Positions 1-8,948 of a DNA stretch of 64,000 nucleotides are shown in pieces. Made by a program: the position numbers and the translations under genes. The notes beneath the pieces are model-generated. The model was not told the origin of the DNA. It did not search any database and saw only the letters and a program-made list of their open reading frames with translations. This stretch comes from Alphaproteobacteria bacterium (GTDB lineage: Bacteria > Pseudomonadota > Alphaproteobacteria > SP197), in contig VGDP01000012.1 in NCBI GenBank assembly GCA_016869675.1, positions 1 to 64,000 of the forward strand. Direction: 5' to 3'. Every line of letters begins with the position of its first letter. Within the stretch, counting starts at the first letter, position 1.

Positions 1-146
1 AGGTGGGTCTTGCCGGTGCCGCTGTTACCCAGCGCGATCACGTTCTCGCGGCGGTCGATGAACGCGCCACGGGCAAGCTCGAGGACCAGGGTCTTGTTGA
101 GCGAGGGGATGACCTTGAAGTCGAAGGTGATTGGTGACGCCGCCAT
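1..146 (-). CDS. istB: IstB-like ATPase, 5' end only (runs off the window)
   Basis: The visible 48 residues start at an ATG with a good Shine-Dalgarno (GGAGGG) and reach a Walker A loop, GNSGTGKTH, at the window edge. The residues before it (FDFKVIPSLN and RENVIALG) match the IstB/IS21 helper ATPase pattern, a AAA+ protein that assists the IS21-type transposase. In full-length IstB the Walker A loop lies roughly 100 residues in, but here it is at about residue 40. Either the N-terminal domain is missing or this is a shortened relative. The rest of the gene and any istA partner lie outside the window. The family call rests on a short stretch. Confidence 0.6.
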   Translation of the reverse strand, partial: MAASPITFDFKVIPSLNKTLVLELARGAFIDRRENVIALGNSGTGKTH

Positions 147-234
147 GGTCCCTCCACGCCGGGCCGATCGGCCCGAACCACCAGGGCGCGATTGTGCGCC
201 GGCGCGGCCCGCAAGCGAACGACGGTATGGGCTC

Positions 235-1692
235 TCAGGCGCCGGCCCGTCGGCGCAGGACCTTGCCCGCGCGGGCGCCGGTGACTCGACCCTTGCGCCA
301 CGTCGCCACGCCGCCGACGAACACCCAGTCGATGCCGGCGCTTGCCTGAGCCGGCTGCTCGAAGGTTGCCGTGTCCGCGACGGTTCCTGAGTCAAACACC
401 ACAAGGTCGGCGGCGTGGCCCACGCGCAGCTCGCCGCGATCCGCCAGGCCAAACGTGGCGGCCGGCAGGCTGGTCATGCGGCGCACCGCTTCCTCCAACG
501 GAAACAGTCCAGCAACGCGGCAATAGTGGCCCAGCACGCGCGGGAACGTGCCCCACAGCCGGGGGTGGACCAGGCCGTCGCTGAAGATGCCGTCCGATCC
601 GATCATGGTGTGGGGGTACGCCAGAATCGCGCGCACGTCCGCCTCGCTCAGGCTGTAGTAGACCGCGCCGCCGGGCGCGAGCCGCCGTGCCGCGTCCTGC
701 TCGTCCACCCCCCAGTCCCGTGCGACCGCCGCCAGATCACGCCCCGCGCACTCCGGATGGGGTGCGGACCAGGTGATGACGGTGCGTTCCACGGCGGCCA
801 CGAAGTCCGGCAGGATCGCGGTCGAACCGGCGATGTACGGATAGGCGTCGAGACCCACCGCCTGATGCCGGCGCGCCCGGTCGATCAGACCGAGCGTACG
901 CGGCGCGTGGCCGTAGTGCCGCGTGCCGAAGCCCTGATGATGGGACAGCACCACCGGCACGCGCGCTTTTCGGCCGATGTCCAGCGCCTCCTCGATGGCG
1001 GCATCGATGTCGCCCATGTAGTCGCGCGTGTGCGTGACGTAGAGGCCGCCACGTGGCGCCAGCTCCCCGGCCAGGGCGACGACCTCCTCGGTCGGCGCCG
1101 CGGCGTTCGGCGCGTACTCCAGGCCCGTCGAGAAGCCGACCGCGCCGGCGTCCAGGCCCTCGCGCAGGCGCGCGCGCATGGCCGCGATCTCGGGTGCCGT
1201 AGCCGGGCGGCGCCAGTTGTCCACGGCGTCCAGCCGCAGTGTCGAGTGCCCGACCAGCAACGCCGCGTTGGTCGCGGGCGGCGCGGCTTCGAGTGCGTCG
1301 ACGTAGGCCGCCACGGTCGGGAACTTGAACGCCGACTCGTCGCCCAGCAGGCGGAACTCCTGCGGCAGCGCGCCGCGCGGCACCAACGGCGCCATGCTGA
1401 AGCCGCAGTTGCCCACGACGACCGTGGTCACGCCCTGACTCACCTTGGGCGTCATGTCGGGGTGGGCCAGCAAGGCACCGTCGTCGTGGGTATGAACGTC
1501 GATGAAGCCGGGTGCCACCACGCGGCCTGTCGCATCCAGGTCCTGCGTCGCCGCAGTGCGCCCGAGATCGCCGATGGCGACGATCCGGTCGTACGTGACG
1601 GCGATGTCGGCGACGAAGCCCGGCGCGCCGGTGCCATCGACGACCGTGCCACCGCGCAACACCAGGTCGCAGCGGGCCGGCGCCTCGGTCAC
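235..1692 (-). CDS. N-acyl-D-amino-acid deacylase (D-aminoacylase)
   Basis: A 485-residue amidohydrolase-superfamily enzyme that removes the acyl group from N-acyl-D-amino acids. The metal site is intact: HTHDD at residues 67-71, Cys96 in VVGNCGFS, and histidines near 221 (YVTHTRD) and 251 (LSHHQ). Cys96 together with H67/H69 is the hallmark of the D-aminoacylase branch, as in the Alcaligenes enzyme. TMIGSDG supplies the catalytic Asp. No signal peptide, so it is cytoplasmic. It lies downstream of the DUF3830 gene and the solute-binding protein on the same strand, which suggests an uptake-and-deacylation unit for an acylated amino acid or peptide. Confidence 0.93.
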   Translation of the reverse strand: MTEAPARCDLVLRGGTVVDGTGAPGFVADIAVTYDRIVAIGDLGRTAATQDLDATGRVVAPGFIDVHTHDDGALLAHPDMTPKVSQGVTTVVVGNCGFSMAPLVPRGALPQEFRLLGDESAFKFPTVAAYVDALEAAPPATNAALLVGHSTLRLDAVDNWRRPATAPEIAAMRARLREGLDAGAVGFSTGLEYAPNAAAPTEEVVALAGELAPRGGLYVTHTRDYMGDIDAAIEEALDIGRKARVPVVLSHHQGFGTRHYGHAPRTLGLIDRARRHQAVGLDAYPYIAGSTAILPDFVAAVERTVITWSAPHPECAGRDLAAVARDWGVDEQDAARRLAPGGAVYYSLSEADVRAILAYPHTMIGSDGIFSDGLVHPRLWGTFPRVLGHYCRVAGLFPLEEAVRRMTSLPAATFGLADRGELRVGHAADLVVFDSGTVADTATFEQPAQASAGIDWVFVGGVATWRKGRVTGARAGKVLRRRAGA

Positions 1693-1717
1693 GGCCGTCC
1701 TCTCCGAAGGCTGGCTG

Positions 1718-2176
1718 TCATTCCTCTTCGCCGGTCACGATCAGGGCCTGCGGCCCGCCGGTCTGGATCGCGCGGCACGCATCGTAGAACGCCTGAGCAT
1801 CGCCAACGAACTCGCCGAAGATGTTTGGCGTCACTGGCGTCATCATGCCGGGGCTGGTCGGCTTGCAGTACCGGTCGTAGGCCCAATAGATCTCGCTCAC
1901 ACCCTCCAGTTGGCCGTGGCGCGTGCCCGGGTCGTAGTGGGTGAACATCACGTCACCCTTCTGGATCAGGTGCGTCGCGTTCTCGACGGGGACGACGATG
2001 GTCGGGTCTAAGAAGATCACGGTGCACGTGCCCGAATAGAGCGCGTGCAGGCAGGGGCCCTTGGCGGGCAGGACGTTCCATAGGGTCCGGCAGGTTATCG
2101 GCGCCTCGGCCTCCAGCAGCCGCGCTCGCGCGCTGATGCCGAGCCCCGGGAACGCGAATCGCATGAACTTGGCCAC
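1718..2176 (-). CDS. DUF3830 family protein (cyclophilin-like fold)
   Basis: The protein begins VAKFMRFAFPG and contains the DUF3830 pattern: a short beta-rich start, then ARLLEAEAPITCRTLWNVLP, a central HALYSGT and a later PVENATHLIQKGDVM. The family has a cyclophilin-like beta-barrel and often sits beside amidohydrolases or hydantoin-type enzymes; its function is not established. I chose the GTG start at 2176 because AAGGA lies about eight bases upstream and the family homology begins right after it. An ATG at 2164 is the alternative. The stop lies about 25 bases before the D-aminoacylase start, so the two are probably co-transcribed. Confidence 0.8.
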   Translation of the reverse strand: MAKFMRFAFPGLGISARARLLEAEAPITCRTLWNVLPAKGPCLHALYSGTCTVIFLDPTIVVPVENATHLIQKGDVMFTHYDPGTRHGQLEGVSEIYWAYDRYCKPTSPGMMTPVTPNIFGEFVGDAQAFYDACRAIQTGGPQALIVTGEEE

Positions 2177-2215
2177 GGTCCAGATCCTTGCGGGTTGGTG
2201 GCGCTGACGCGGCGA

Positions 2216-2247
2216 CCCCATGGGCGCGCCTCCGCGCGCCCATGGGG
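2216..2247 (-). terminator. 13-bp hairpin downstream of the solute-binding protein gene
   Basis: CCCCATGGGCGCG, a six-base loop (CCTCCG) and CGCGCCCATGGGG form a perfect inverted repeat. It sits 11 bases past the stop of the solute-binding protein gene and upstream of the DUF3830 start. There is no following T-run, so it is not a textbook intrinsic terminator. Hairpins here often protect the mRNA of an abundant binding protein or attenuate read-through. Confidence 0.6.
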
Positions 2248-2258
2248 TGGCTCCCGTC

Positions 2259-3776
2259 CTACTCGCAGTGGAGCTGGCGGAAGTCCGGCGTCGTGCCCGG
2301 CGCGCTCACGTAGCCCGAGCAGTTGCTGCGCATCGCGGCGATCGTGTAGGCGAACACCGGCACGATGACGCCGCCTTCCTCGGCCAGCATGCGCTGGGCC
2401 TGGCTGTAGAGCTCGGCGCGTTTGGTGTCGTCGATCTCCACCCGCGCTTGGTCAAGCAGCGCGTCGAACTCCGGCCGCTGCCAGTGCGTCTCGTTCCACG
2501 GCGCGTCGCTGCGATAGACCAGGTTCAGCGCGTTGCCAATGGGTCGCAGGCTCCAGGCATCCGTGACGAAGGACTTCTGCATCCACGTCTCGGTCCAGAA
2601 GCTGTCGGCGGGCACGCGGTTGACCCGCACCGTGATGCCGGCCAGCGCGGCCATCTGGGCGTACGCCTCGGCCATCACCACCAGGCCCGGCAGCACGTCG
2701 GCGCTGTAGATGTCGATCTCCAGGCCGTCGGCGTAGCCGGCCTCGGCCAGCAGCGCCTTGGCGCCTTTGATGTCCTGCTGGGGCACCTCTGTGGTGTACG
2801 CGCCGGCGACCGAAGGCGGATGCGGGTTGTCGTTGGCCGGCTCGCCGAAGCCGAGCACCGCCACGTCGACCAGCGCCTGGCGGTCCATGACCATCTTCAG
2901 CGCCTTGCGCACGCGCACGTCGGTGAACGGCTCGCGATCGACCATGGCGGAGAGCGTGTAAACGATGCCCGCCTTCGACGTGTAGATCGTGGCGTCCGGA
3001 TTGTCCTTCAGCGTCACGGCGGTGGTCGCGTCGATGTACGGTGCGAAATCGGCTTCGCCGGACAGCAGCGCCGTGGTCAGCGACACCGCCTGGTCGACCG
3101 CCGTGATCCGGATGCAGTCGGCCTTCGGCTCGCCGGCCATCCAGTAGTTCGGGTTTTTCTTGTAGACGGCGACGGGGCCGCCCTGGGTCACCTGATCGGC
3201 CATGAAGGGGCCGGTGCCGTTCATAGTCGTGGCGAGCTGCTCGGACGTGGCGCCTTCGGGCACGATCGCGGCCATCTTGGAGGCGATGGATACCGGCAGC
3301 GCCGCCACCGGCTGCGCCGTGGTGAACCGCACGGTCAACGGATCGACCGCCTCGATGCTGTCCGGTGTCAGAAAGTTAATCTCGGCCGCGCCTGGTGAGG
3401 CCGTGGCCGGGTCGAGCAGGCGGCGATACGTGTAGACGACGTCGGCGGCATCGAACGCGCTGCCGTCGTGGAACGTCACGCCCTCGCGCAGATGAAACGT
3501 CCATTGGGTGCCGTCGGCGCTCGGCTCCCACGACGTCGCGAGCTGCGGAATCGGTTGCAACTGATCATCCAGGCGTACCAACGGCTCGTAGACCGGCCAG
3601 ACGTGGATCGCGTCGTCGCTCCCCTTGCTGAACGCGGGGTCCAGCGACTGCTGCTCCGAAATCGGTTCGTTGCCCACGATGTTGATGCACGTCGCGTCCT
3701 GCGCCCAAGCGGTTGAGCCCGTGGCGACGACGCCCAGTGTCGCAGCGAGCCATGTCGCCGTCCTCATACGTTGCAT
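2259..3776 (-). CDS. ABC transporter substrate-binding protein, peptide/opine family (SBP_bac_5)
   Basis: A periplasmic solute-binding protein of the DppA/OppA type, about 505 residues. The chosen ATG (3776) has GGGGAGG seven bases upstream and gives a clean signal peptide ending TGSTAWA-Q; an earlier in-frame ATG at 3797 would add seven residues ahead of it. Family signatures are ISEQQSLDPAF near the start, TSWEPSADGTQWTFHLREGVTFHDG, and a C-terminal RAELYSQAQRMLAEEGG. No permease or ATPase gene is adjacent, so this is an orphan binding protein in this window. The nearest peptide-type ABC importer is at 28.1-32.0 kb and lacks a canonical binding protein of its own. Confidence 0.92.
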   Translation of the reverse strand: MQRMRTATWLAATLGVVATGSTAWAQDATCINIVGNEPISEQQSLDPAFSKGSDDAIHVWPVYEPLVRLDDQLQPIPQLATSWEPSADGTQWTFHLREGVTFHDGSAFDAADVVYTYRRLLDPATASPGAAEINFLTPDSIEAVDPLTVRFTTAQPVAALPVSIASKMAAIVPEGATSEQLATTMNGTGPFMADQVTQGGPVAVYKKNPNYWMAGEPKADCIRITAVDQAVSLTTALLSGEADFAPYIDATTAVTLKDNPDATIYTSKAGIVYTLSAMVDREPFTDVRVRKALKMVMDRQALVDVAVLGFGEPANDNPHPPSVAGAYTTEVPQQDIKGAKALLAEAGYADGLEIDIYSADVLPGLVVMAEAYAQMAALAGITVRVNRVPADSFWTETWMQKSFVTDAWSLRPIGNALNLVYRSDAPWNETHWQRPEFDALLDQARVEIDDTKRAELYSQAQRMLAEEGGVIVPVFAYTIAAMRSNCSGYVSAPGTTPDFRQLHCE

Positions 3777-3909
3777 AACGACCTCCCCAGATTGCAAAGA
3801 GTTAAGGCGCCCAGCAAACTCGGCTTTTGAGCTGTATACACGTAGCAGATAGCCGGTCGGCCTGCTAGATTAATTTGACATGCATCCTCGTTCCGCTTGG
3901 GGGTGAGCC
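3777..3909. promoter_or_regulatory. Divergent intergenic region with TGTATACA palindrome
   Basis: This 133-base, relatively AT-rich gap separates the leftward binding-protein gene from the rightward dioxygenase gene, so it must hold promoters for at least one of them. A perfect 8-base palindrome TGTATACA lies at 3833-3840; GTATAC cores of this kind occur in GntR-family operators. A TTGACA hexamer at 3875-3880 has no convincing -10 partner at 17 bases. No regulator gene is adjacent. Confidence 0.4.
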
Positions 3910-4980
3910 ATGGGCATCGTTCCACGTCAGCGCGTCAATCATCCGTCCGCCTGGAAGGCGAGCGACTTCACGTCGCCGTCCGACTACGTCCGACCCTTCA
4001 CGCCGCGTCATCTGGCGGCGTTCGACGAGGCGCTCGCGGTCATCCATCGCGATGGCCGGTCACTCTACCAGGTCGACCGCCAACACTTCGCCGTGCCGGC
4101 GCTGGCCGAGGAGATCGCGGGCATCCGGCAGGAGATCGTCGACGGCCGCGGCTTTGTCATGTACCGGGGCTTTCCGGTCGACCGCTACACCCAGGCCGAC
4201 ATCGAGATGATCTTCTGGGGCTTCGGCCTGCACCTGGGCATCGCGCAATCGCAGAGTGTTCTGGGCGAGCGACTCGGCCACATCGTCGACATGACCGCGA
4301 CCGATCCGCACGCCCGCGCCTACCGCAACAAGATGGAGCTGACGCTGCACACGGACCTGTGCGATGCGATCGGCATGTTCAGCCTGCGCAAGGCGCCCAA
4401 GGGCGGCATGAGCCTACTCGCGAGCGCGCTGGCCGTGTACAACGAGATCCTGGAGAAGCACCCCGAGGATCTGGATGTGGTTTTTCGCGGCGCGCCCTAT
4501 CACCGCATGGGCGAGGAGATGCCTGGCGAATCGTCGATCACGCCGCACGATGTGCCGGCGCTGTCGTATTGCGACAGCAAGATCAGCTGCCGTTACGTGC
4601 GCGAGCTCCTGGACGCCGGCGCCGACATGGCGGGCCGGCCATTGACCACGTTCGAGAAGGCGGCGTTCGACTTCTTCGATGCGACGGCGTCGCGCACCGA
4701 CATGTGCCTGCGCTACGTGATGGAGCCGGGCGACATGATGTTCTACAGCAACTGGACCGTGCTGCACGGCCGGACGGCGTTCGAGAACGGCCCGCGCCAC
4801 GACCAGAAGCGCCACATCCTGCGCCTGTGGCTCGACATGCCTGGCAGCCGGCCCGTAGTGCCGGAGACAGCGATCTTCGGCGTTTCCGGCGTCGGCTACC
4901 AGGAAGGCAAGACGCCGAGCGTTGACCTCGACCGCTACAAGCGCACCATACCCATGGCGCCCGAGGACCGCATCGCTTGA
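3910..4980 (+). CDS. TauD/TfdA-family Fe(II)/2-oxoglutarate dioxygenase
   Basis: A 356-residue non-heme iron oxygenase of the TauD/TfdA (taurine and gamma-butyrobetaine dioxygenase-like) superfamily. The facial triad is visible: His147 and Asp149 in LTLHTDLCD, and His286 in WTVLHGRTAFE. An Arg about 14 residues later (HILRLWLD) would bind 2-oxoglutarate. These enzymes hydroxylate small amines, sulfonates or acids, often releasing a leaving group. It is transcribed alone, divergent from the binding protein. The substrate is not predictable, but the neighbourhood suggests a nitrogen-containing compound. Confidence 0.9.
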   Translation: MGIVPRQRVNHPSAWKASDFTSPSDYVRPFTPRHLAAFDEALAVIHRDGRSLYQVDRQHFAVPALAEEIAGIRQEIVDGRGFVMYRGFPVDRYTQADIEMIFWGFGLHLGIAQSQSVLGERLGHIVDMTATDPHARAYRNKMELTLHTDLCDAIGMFSLRKAPKGGMSLLASALAVYNEILEKHPEDLDVVFRGAPYHRMGEEMPGESSITPHDVPALSYCDSKISCRYVRELLDAGADMAGRPLTTFEKAAFDFFDATASRTDMCLRYVMEPGDMMFYSNWTVLHGRTAFENGPRHDQKRHILRLWLDMPGSRPVVPETAIFGVSGVGYQEGKTPSVDLDRYKRTIPMAPEDRIA

Positions 4981-4992
4981 CCGGCTCGCGCG

Positions 4993-5634
4993 TCAGCGGC
5001 GGCGCGCGACCAGCATCACGGTTTCGAGCGGCCCGCCCGGTCGGATAGCCTCCAGCGCGCTCTGGACGATCGTGAATCCGTTGGGATCGAGCGCGGGCTC
5101 GAACGCGGGCCACAGGAGCTGGCCGATCGCGCAGGCGAGCACGCCGCCCGGCGTGAGAAGCGCGGCGAGCGTCGGCACGACAGCGGCGCCGACGTAACCG
5201 CTGGTGAAGGTGCTGGCCGAGACCGCCGCGCCGTAGCGCGCCTCGGCAGTGTACGGTCGCGACAGGTCGACCCCGCACAGGGAGCGGTAGAGGCCCTTGG
5301 CCGCCGCGACCTCCAGCATCGCGGGCGAGATGTCGACGCCGTCCACCGCGGTGTAGCCGTGGTGCCGGAGACCCTCGCCGACCGCGCCCGTGCCGCAGCC
5401 GAGGTCGACCACGGCCGTCGCACGGTCCGCGACGTGGGTCGCCAGCCGGTCCGCGACACGCCGCGAGCCGTTGACGCCCACGCGCTCGAACACGTCGCGG
5501 TCGTAGGTCGGAGCCCAATCCCGGTAGAGCGCAACCGCTTCGGCGGGCGAGGTCAGCGCGCGCGCCCGTTTGATCAGCGCGGCGGCCTCGTCGTCGACCG
5601 CCCACGCGGCGTCAGGTCGTGTATCCGTAGGCAT
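4993..5634 (-). CDS. Class I SAM-dependent methyltransferase
   Basis: 213 residues with a Rossmann-type SAM-binding motif I (VVDLGCGTGAVGEGL, about residues 70-84) and motif II acidic residue in VDGVDISPAML. The front YRDWAPTYDRDVF resembles small Williams-Beuren-type/UbiE-like methyltransferases of unknown substrate. The ATG start at 5634 overlaps the 3' end of the upstream hyuB remnant by 23 bases, so it was probably the last gene of that former operon. Its own reading frame is intact. Confidence 0.85.
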   Translation of the reverse strand: MPTDTRPDAAWAVDDEAAALIKRARALTSPAEAVALYRDWAPTYDRDVFERVGVNGSRRVADRLATHVADRATAVVDLGCGTGAVGEGLRHHGYTAVDGVDISPAMLEVAAAKGLYRSLCGVDLSRPYTAEARYGAAVSASTFTSGYVGAAVVPTLAALLTPGGVLACAIGQLLWPAFEPALDPNGFTIVQSALEAIRPGGPLETVMLVARRR

Positions 5635-6660
5635 CGCGCGCCGTCGCCGCGCTGATCCGCCCCTCGGCCAGGTCGCGCGCCACCTGGTCGCGGGGCCGCG
5701 CGTGCGGGTCGCCATAGCCGCCGGCTCCGGGCGTGATGACGGCGACGCGTTCGCCCGGATGCAAGGTGACGACGCCCTTGTCGGGAACGACGCCCGGCGG
5801 GAGCTCGTAGGCGCAGCGCCCGCCCTCCCGGCCACCGAACAACCCCCACGGCCCCGACAGACGCCGCGTGCCCTGTAGCCCGACGACACAGTCGTGGCCA
5901 TCGACACGGATCTCGCGCACCAGGCCCATGCCGCCGCGCATAGCGCCGGCGCCGCCCGAATCGTCGACCAGCGCGTAGCGCATCACGGTCAACGGATGCT
6001 CGGGCTCCAACGCCTCGATCGACAGGTTCGACGTGTTGGTGACGTGGACCTGTACGCCGTCCAGTCCGTCCTTGGCGGCACGCGCGCCGAAGCCGCCGCC
6101 GATGGTTTCGAGATAGACGTAGAACTGGCCGGTGCGCGGGTCGCGGCCCTAGAAGTCGAACGAAGCGTTGGCGCCGTTGTGGGCGGCCGTGACACGCCCC
6201 GGCACGGCCGGCGCGAGCGAGCCGTGAATCAGGTCGACGCTGCGTTGGCAGGTCTGCGTGCGCCCGTCGACCGCGGCCGGCGTCTCCGAGTTCAGCAGCG
6301 CGCCCGGCTCGGCCTCGACGCGAATGGGGCGGTAGGGCCCGGCGTTCGCGGGGATCGCGGGCCCGACCAGCGTGCGCACGGCGTAGTAGACCTTGGCCAA
6401 CAGCCCGGTCCACACCACGTTCCGGCTGTTGCGCATCTGCGGCGGGCTCGTGAAGCAGAAGCGCAGGTCGCCGCCCTCGACCTCGACCGTGACACCGAGC
6501 TCGAGCTCGCCCAGGAACTCGTCGCAGTCGAAGCGGTCCGTGAAGCGGTAGACGCCCTCGGGAATCGTCGCGATGCCGGCGCGCGTCAGGCGCTCGGCGT
6601 AGTCCATGGTCGCGGCGCACGCGGCCAGCTTCACCTCGGTGCCGAAGCGGCGGCACAGGC
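5612..6660 (-). pseudogene. hyuB: Hydantoinase B (HyuB) remnant: 5' end lost and in-frame amber stop
   Basis: Reading leftward from about 6660, the frame gives the C-terminal part of an N-methylhydantoinase B/acetophenone-carboxylase-type subunit (DYAERLTRAGI, then LIHGSLAPAVPG, then a C-terminal GGAGAMRGGMGLVREI). A TAG at 6151-6149 interrupts the same frame between NASFDF and GRDPRTGQFY; a CAG-to-TAG change would explain it. About the first 200 residues of a normal HyuB are absent. Homology ends where an ABC exporter remnant begins on the opposite strand. HyuB is inactive here by both criteria. Compare the intact copies at 55.1-58.5 kb. Confidence 0.88.
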
Positions 6661-7615
6661 CCTGGCGGGCATCATCACTCTGGGCGGGCTGGTGATGTAC
6701 GTCCAGGCGCTGCAACGCTGCTGGGGCAATTTTAGCCAGCTTGTGCTGCGCGCGGCCGATCTCAGGGAACACGGCCTGTTCATCGACGACGTCTACCAGT
6801 TCCTGGACCTAAAGCCGACCATCCTGCCGCCGGCGCTGCCGAAGCCCACGCCCACCACGATCCGCGAGGGCATCACCATCAAGGACCTCTGCTTCCGCTA
6901 TCCCGGATCCGACGAGGACGTGCTGCACAACGTCACCATGACGATCCGCGCCGGCGAGCATGTGGCGATCGTCGGCCACAACGGTTCCGGCAAGACGACA
7001 CTGATCAAGCTGCTGTGCCGCGTCTACGACCCGCGGGCCGGATCGATCGCCATCGACGGTATTGATCTGCGCGACATGGATCCCGAGGCACTGCGCCGCC
7101 TTTACAGCGTCCATGTCCAGGGCTTCGCCCGCTTCCAGGAGACCGCGCGGCGCAACATCGCGTTGGGCGCCATCGACCAGGACTTCGACGACGAGGCTAT
7201 CGCGCGCGCTGCCAGGCTCTCCGGCGCCGACCGCGTGATCGAGCGTCTGCCCGCGGGCTACGACACCATGCTGGGCCGGACGTTCGCGCGGAGGCATGAG
7301 CTGAGCGCCGGCCAGTGGCAGCGTCTGGCGCCGGCCCGCGCCTTCGTGCGCGACGCGCCCATCGTCGTGCTCGACGAGCCGACGGCGGCGCTGGACGCCA
7401 CGACCGCGCGCGACATGGTCGATCGCCTGCTGGAGGTCGCGGTCGGGCGCACCACCATCGTGATCAGCCATCGCCTGTCGGCGGTGATGCAGACGGACCG
7501 CATCTTCGTGCTGGACCAGGGACGGCTGGTCGAGACCGGCACGCACCAGTCGTTGATGGCGGTCGGCGGGCGCTACGCCCAGCTCTTTCGCATGGAGGAG
7601 GTGCTGGACCCGTGA
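6661..7615 (+). pseudogene. ABC exporter (TMD-NBD) remnant, 5' end lost
   Basis: The visible frame starts inside the last part of a type I exporter membrane domain (GIITLGGLVMYVQALQR) and continues through a complete nucleotide-binding domain: Walker A GHNGSGKTT, signature HELSAGQWQRLAPARAF, Walker B IVVLDEPTAALD, H-loop VISHRLS. The signature has Ala for the usual second Gly, and Pro in the LALARAF position. Most of the transmembrane domain and the start codon are missing: upstream of about 6660 the strand is antisense to the hyuB remnant. The stop overlaps the GTG start of the next gene (GTGA). Exporters of this subtype are common in RiPP and lasso-peptide clusters, but the original substrate is unknown. 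Confidence 0.85.
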
Positions 7616-8861
7616 CCGGAACCGCGGCCGGGCCCGAACTAGACTTCATCCTGGCGTGCGCGCACACACGCCTGGACCCGGCGGCGTTGGAGCGGGCCCG
7701 CGCGGCGGCCGACGCCGTGGATGCTTGACCGTGGGCGTTCAAGCTGGCCAGCCATCACCGCGTCTTCCCGATGGTGCATCGGGTCGTCAAGACCCTGGGC
7801 ATCGCGACGACGCCGGAGTGGGTCGCCCGCCAGCTGGAGGCCCAGGCATCGCGCATCGGCAGCGCGTCGCCACGATCGAGGCCGCCACGCGCGAGGTCGC
7901 CACGGCCTCCGCGGACGCGGGTGTCAACGTCATCGTCTTTAAGGGCATGGTCACGGCGCGCGGCTGCTACGCGGCGCCCGCCTTGCGCGACTATACCGAC
8001 GTTGATCTCCTGGTCCGGCCCGAGGCTATGGAGCGCGTGGACGCCCGGCTCGCCACCCTCGGCTACACCCGCGATTTTCGCGGCGACGGCATTGAGCGCC
8101 GCATGTATCTGGCCAACCATAGTGCCTACACGTACCGGCATGTCGAGACACGCGCCGAACTGGACGTCCACTGGCACCTGATGCCGCCCATGTGGCGCAC
8201 CTCGGTGGACCTGGAGGCGCTGTGGCGGCGGGCGCGGACCGTGACGATCGAGAGTGCGTCGCTGCGCACGTTTTCGATCGACGACGAGCTGCTCATGCTC
8301 GCGCTGCACGGTTCCAAGGAGCGCTGGAATCGCCTGCGCATGGTGTACGGCGTGGCCAAGCACCTTGCCGCGCATGGCGAGGCGGACTGGCCCGCCCGGC
8401 TCGCCTTCGCGCGCGCCCAGGGCAGCGAGCGGAGCCTGCTTCTGGGACTCGCCATGGCCAAGGCCGCGCTCGGCGCCACGCTGCCGCCGCCGGTCGAGCG
8501 AGCCCTGCTGGACGCACGCCTGGGCGGCGCGACCGATATTGCCTTGCGCGTGCTGGGCACATGGCGCAGCGTCGGCGCGCGCCTCGGTAACTTCTCATGG
8601 CAGCGTTTCTCGGCGCTTGATCGACCCGGCGATCGGGCGCGCTACGTGCTGCGCTTTTTCGCCTACCCGCGCATGAAGCACCTGGAGGTCGTGCGGCTGC
8701 CCGCGTGGGCCTACGGGCTCGACTTCCCGATCGCCATGATCCACGAGGTGGTGTTGCTGCCGCTGTGGCGCCTCTGGCATCGCCTGGCCGGCGGCCACGG
8801 CGCCGGTGAGCCGGCTGGCGGCACGCAGGTCTCGGCGACGCCGATCTCGGGGCGGTCCTAG
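7612..8861 (+). pseudogene. NTP_transf_5-type nucleotidyltransferase, broken
   Basis: The gene appears to start at a GTG overlapping the ABC remnant's stop. It meets an in-frame TGA at 7726-7728, continues in the same frame (WAFKLASHHRVFPMV), then needs a one-base shift around 7845-7870 to enter the long downstream frame. That frame holds the nucleotidyltransferase motif: VIVFKGMVTARGCYAA, then YTDVDLLVRPEAMERV with the DxD pair, then HWHLM. This matches the PF14907 (NTP_transf_5) group, which often accompanies lasso-peptide-like biosynthesis genes and ABC exporters. Two independent lesions make it a pseudogene unless the sequence is wrong. Confidence 0.82.
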
Positions 8862-8948
8862 CACGCTCGAGATCGCCCCCACACGGGACCCTCGTTCCTG
8901 GGCGCGACTTGCCCTAACCTCCGCGCGCGCGAGGAGCGGGGTTGGAAC

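Noticed and set aside
1-146. Complete IS21 element at the left edge
   Set aside because: Only 146 bases of an IstB-like 5' end are visible, with no terminal repeat or istA, so an element cannot be delimited.
2220-3398. Long rightward frame antisense to the solute-binding protein gene
   Set aside because: Its composition is His/Arg/Gly-rich nonsense typical of antisense frames in GC-rich DNA, with no domain; the leftward gene has a signal peptide and family motifs. The same reasoning removes the long antisense frames across 10.3-11.7, 20.4-21.7, 38.3-40.1 and 47.4-49.4 kb.
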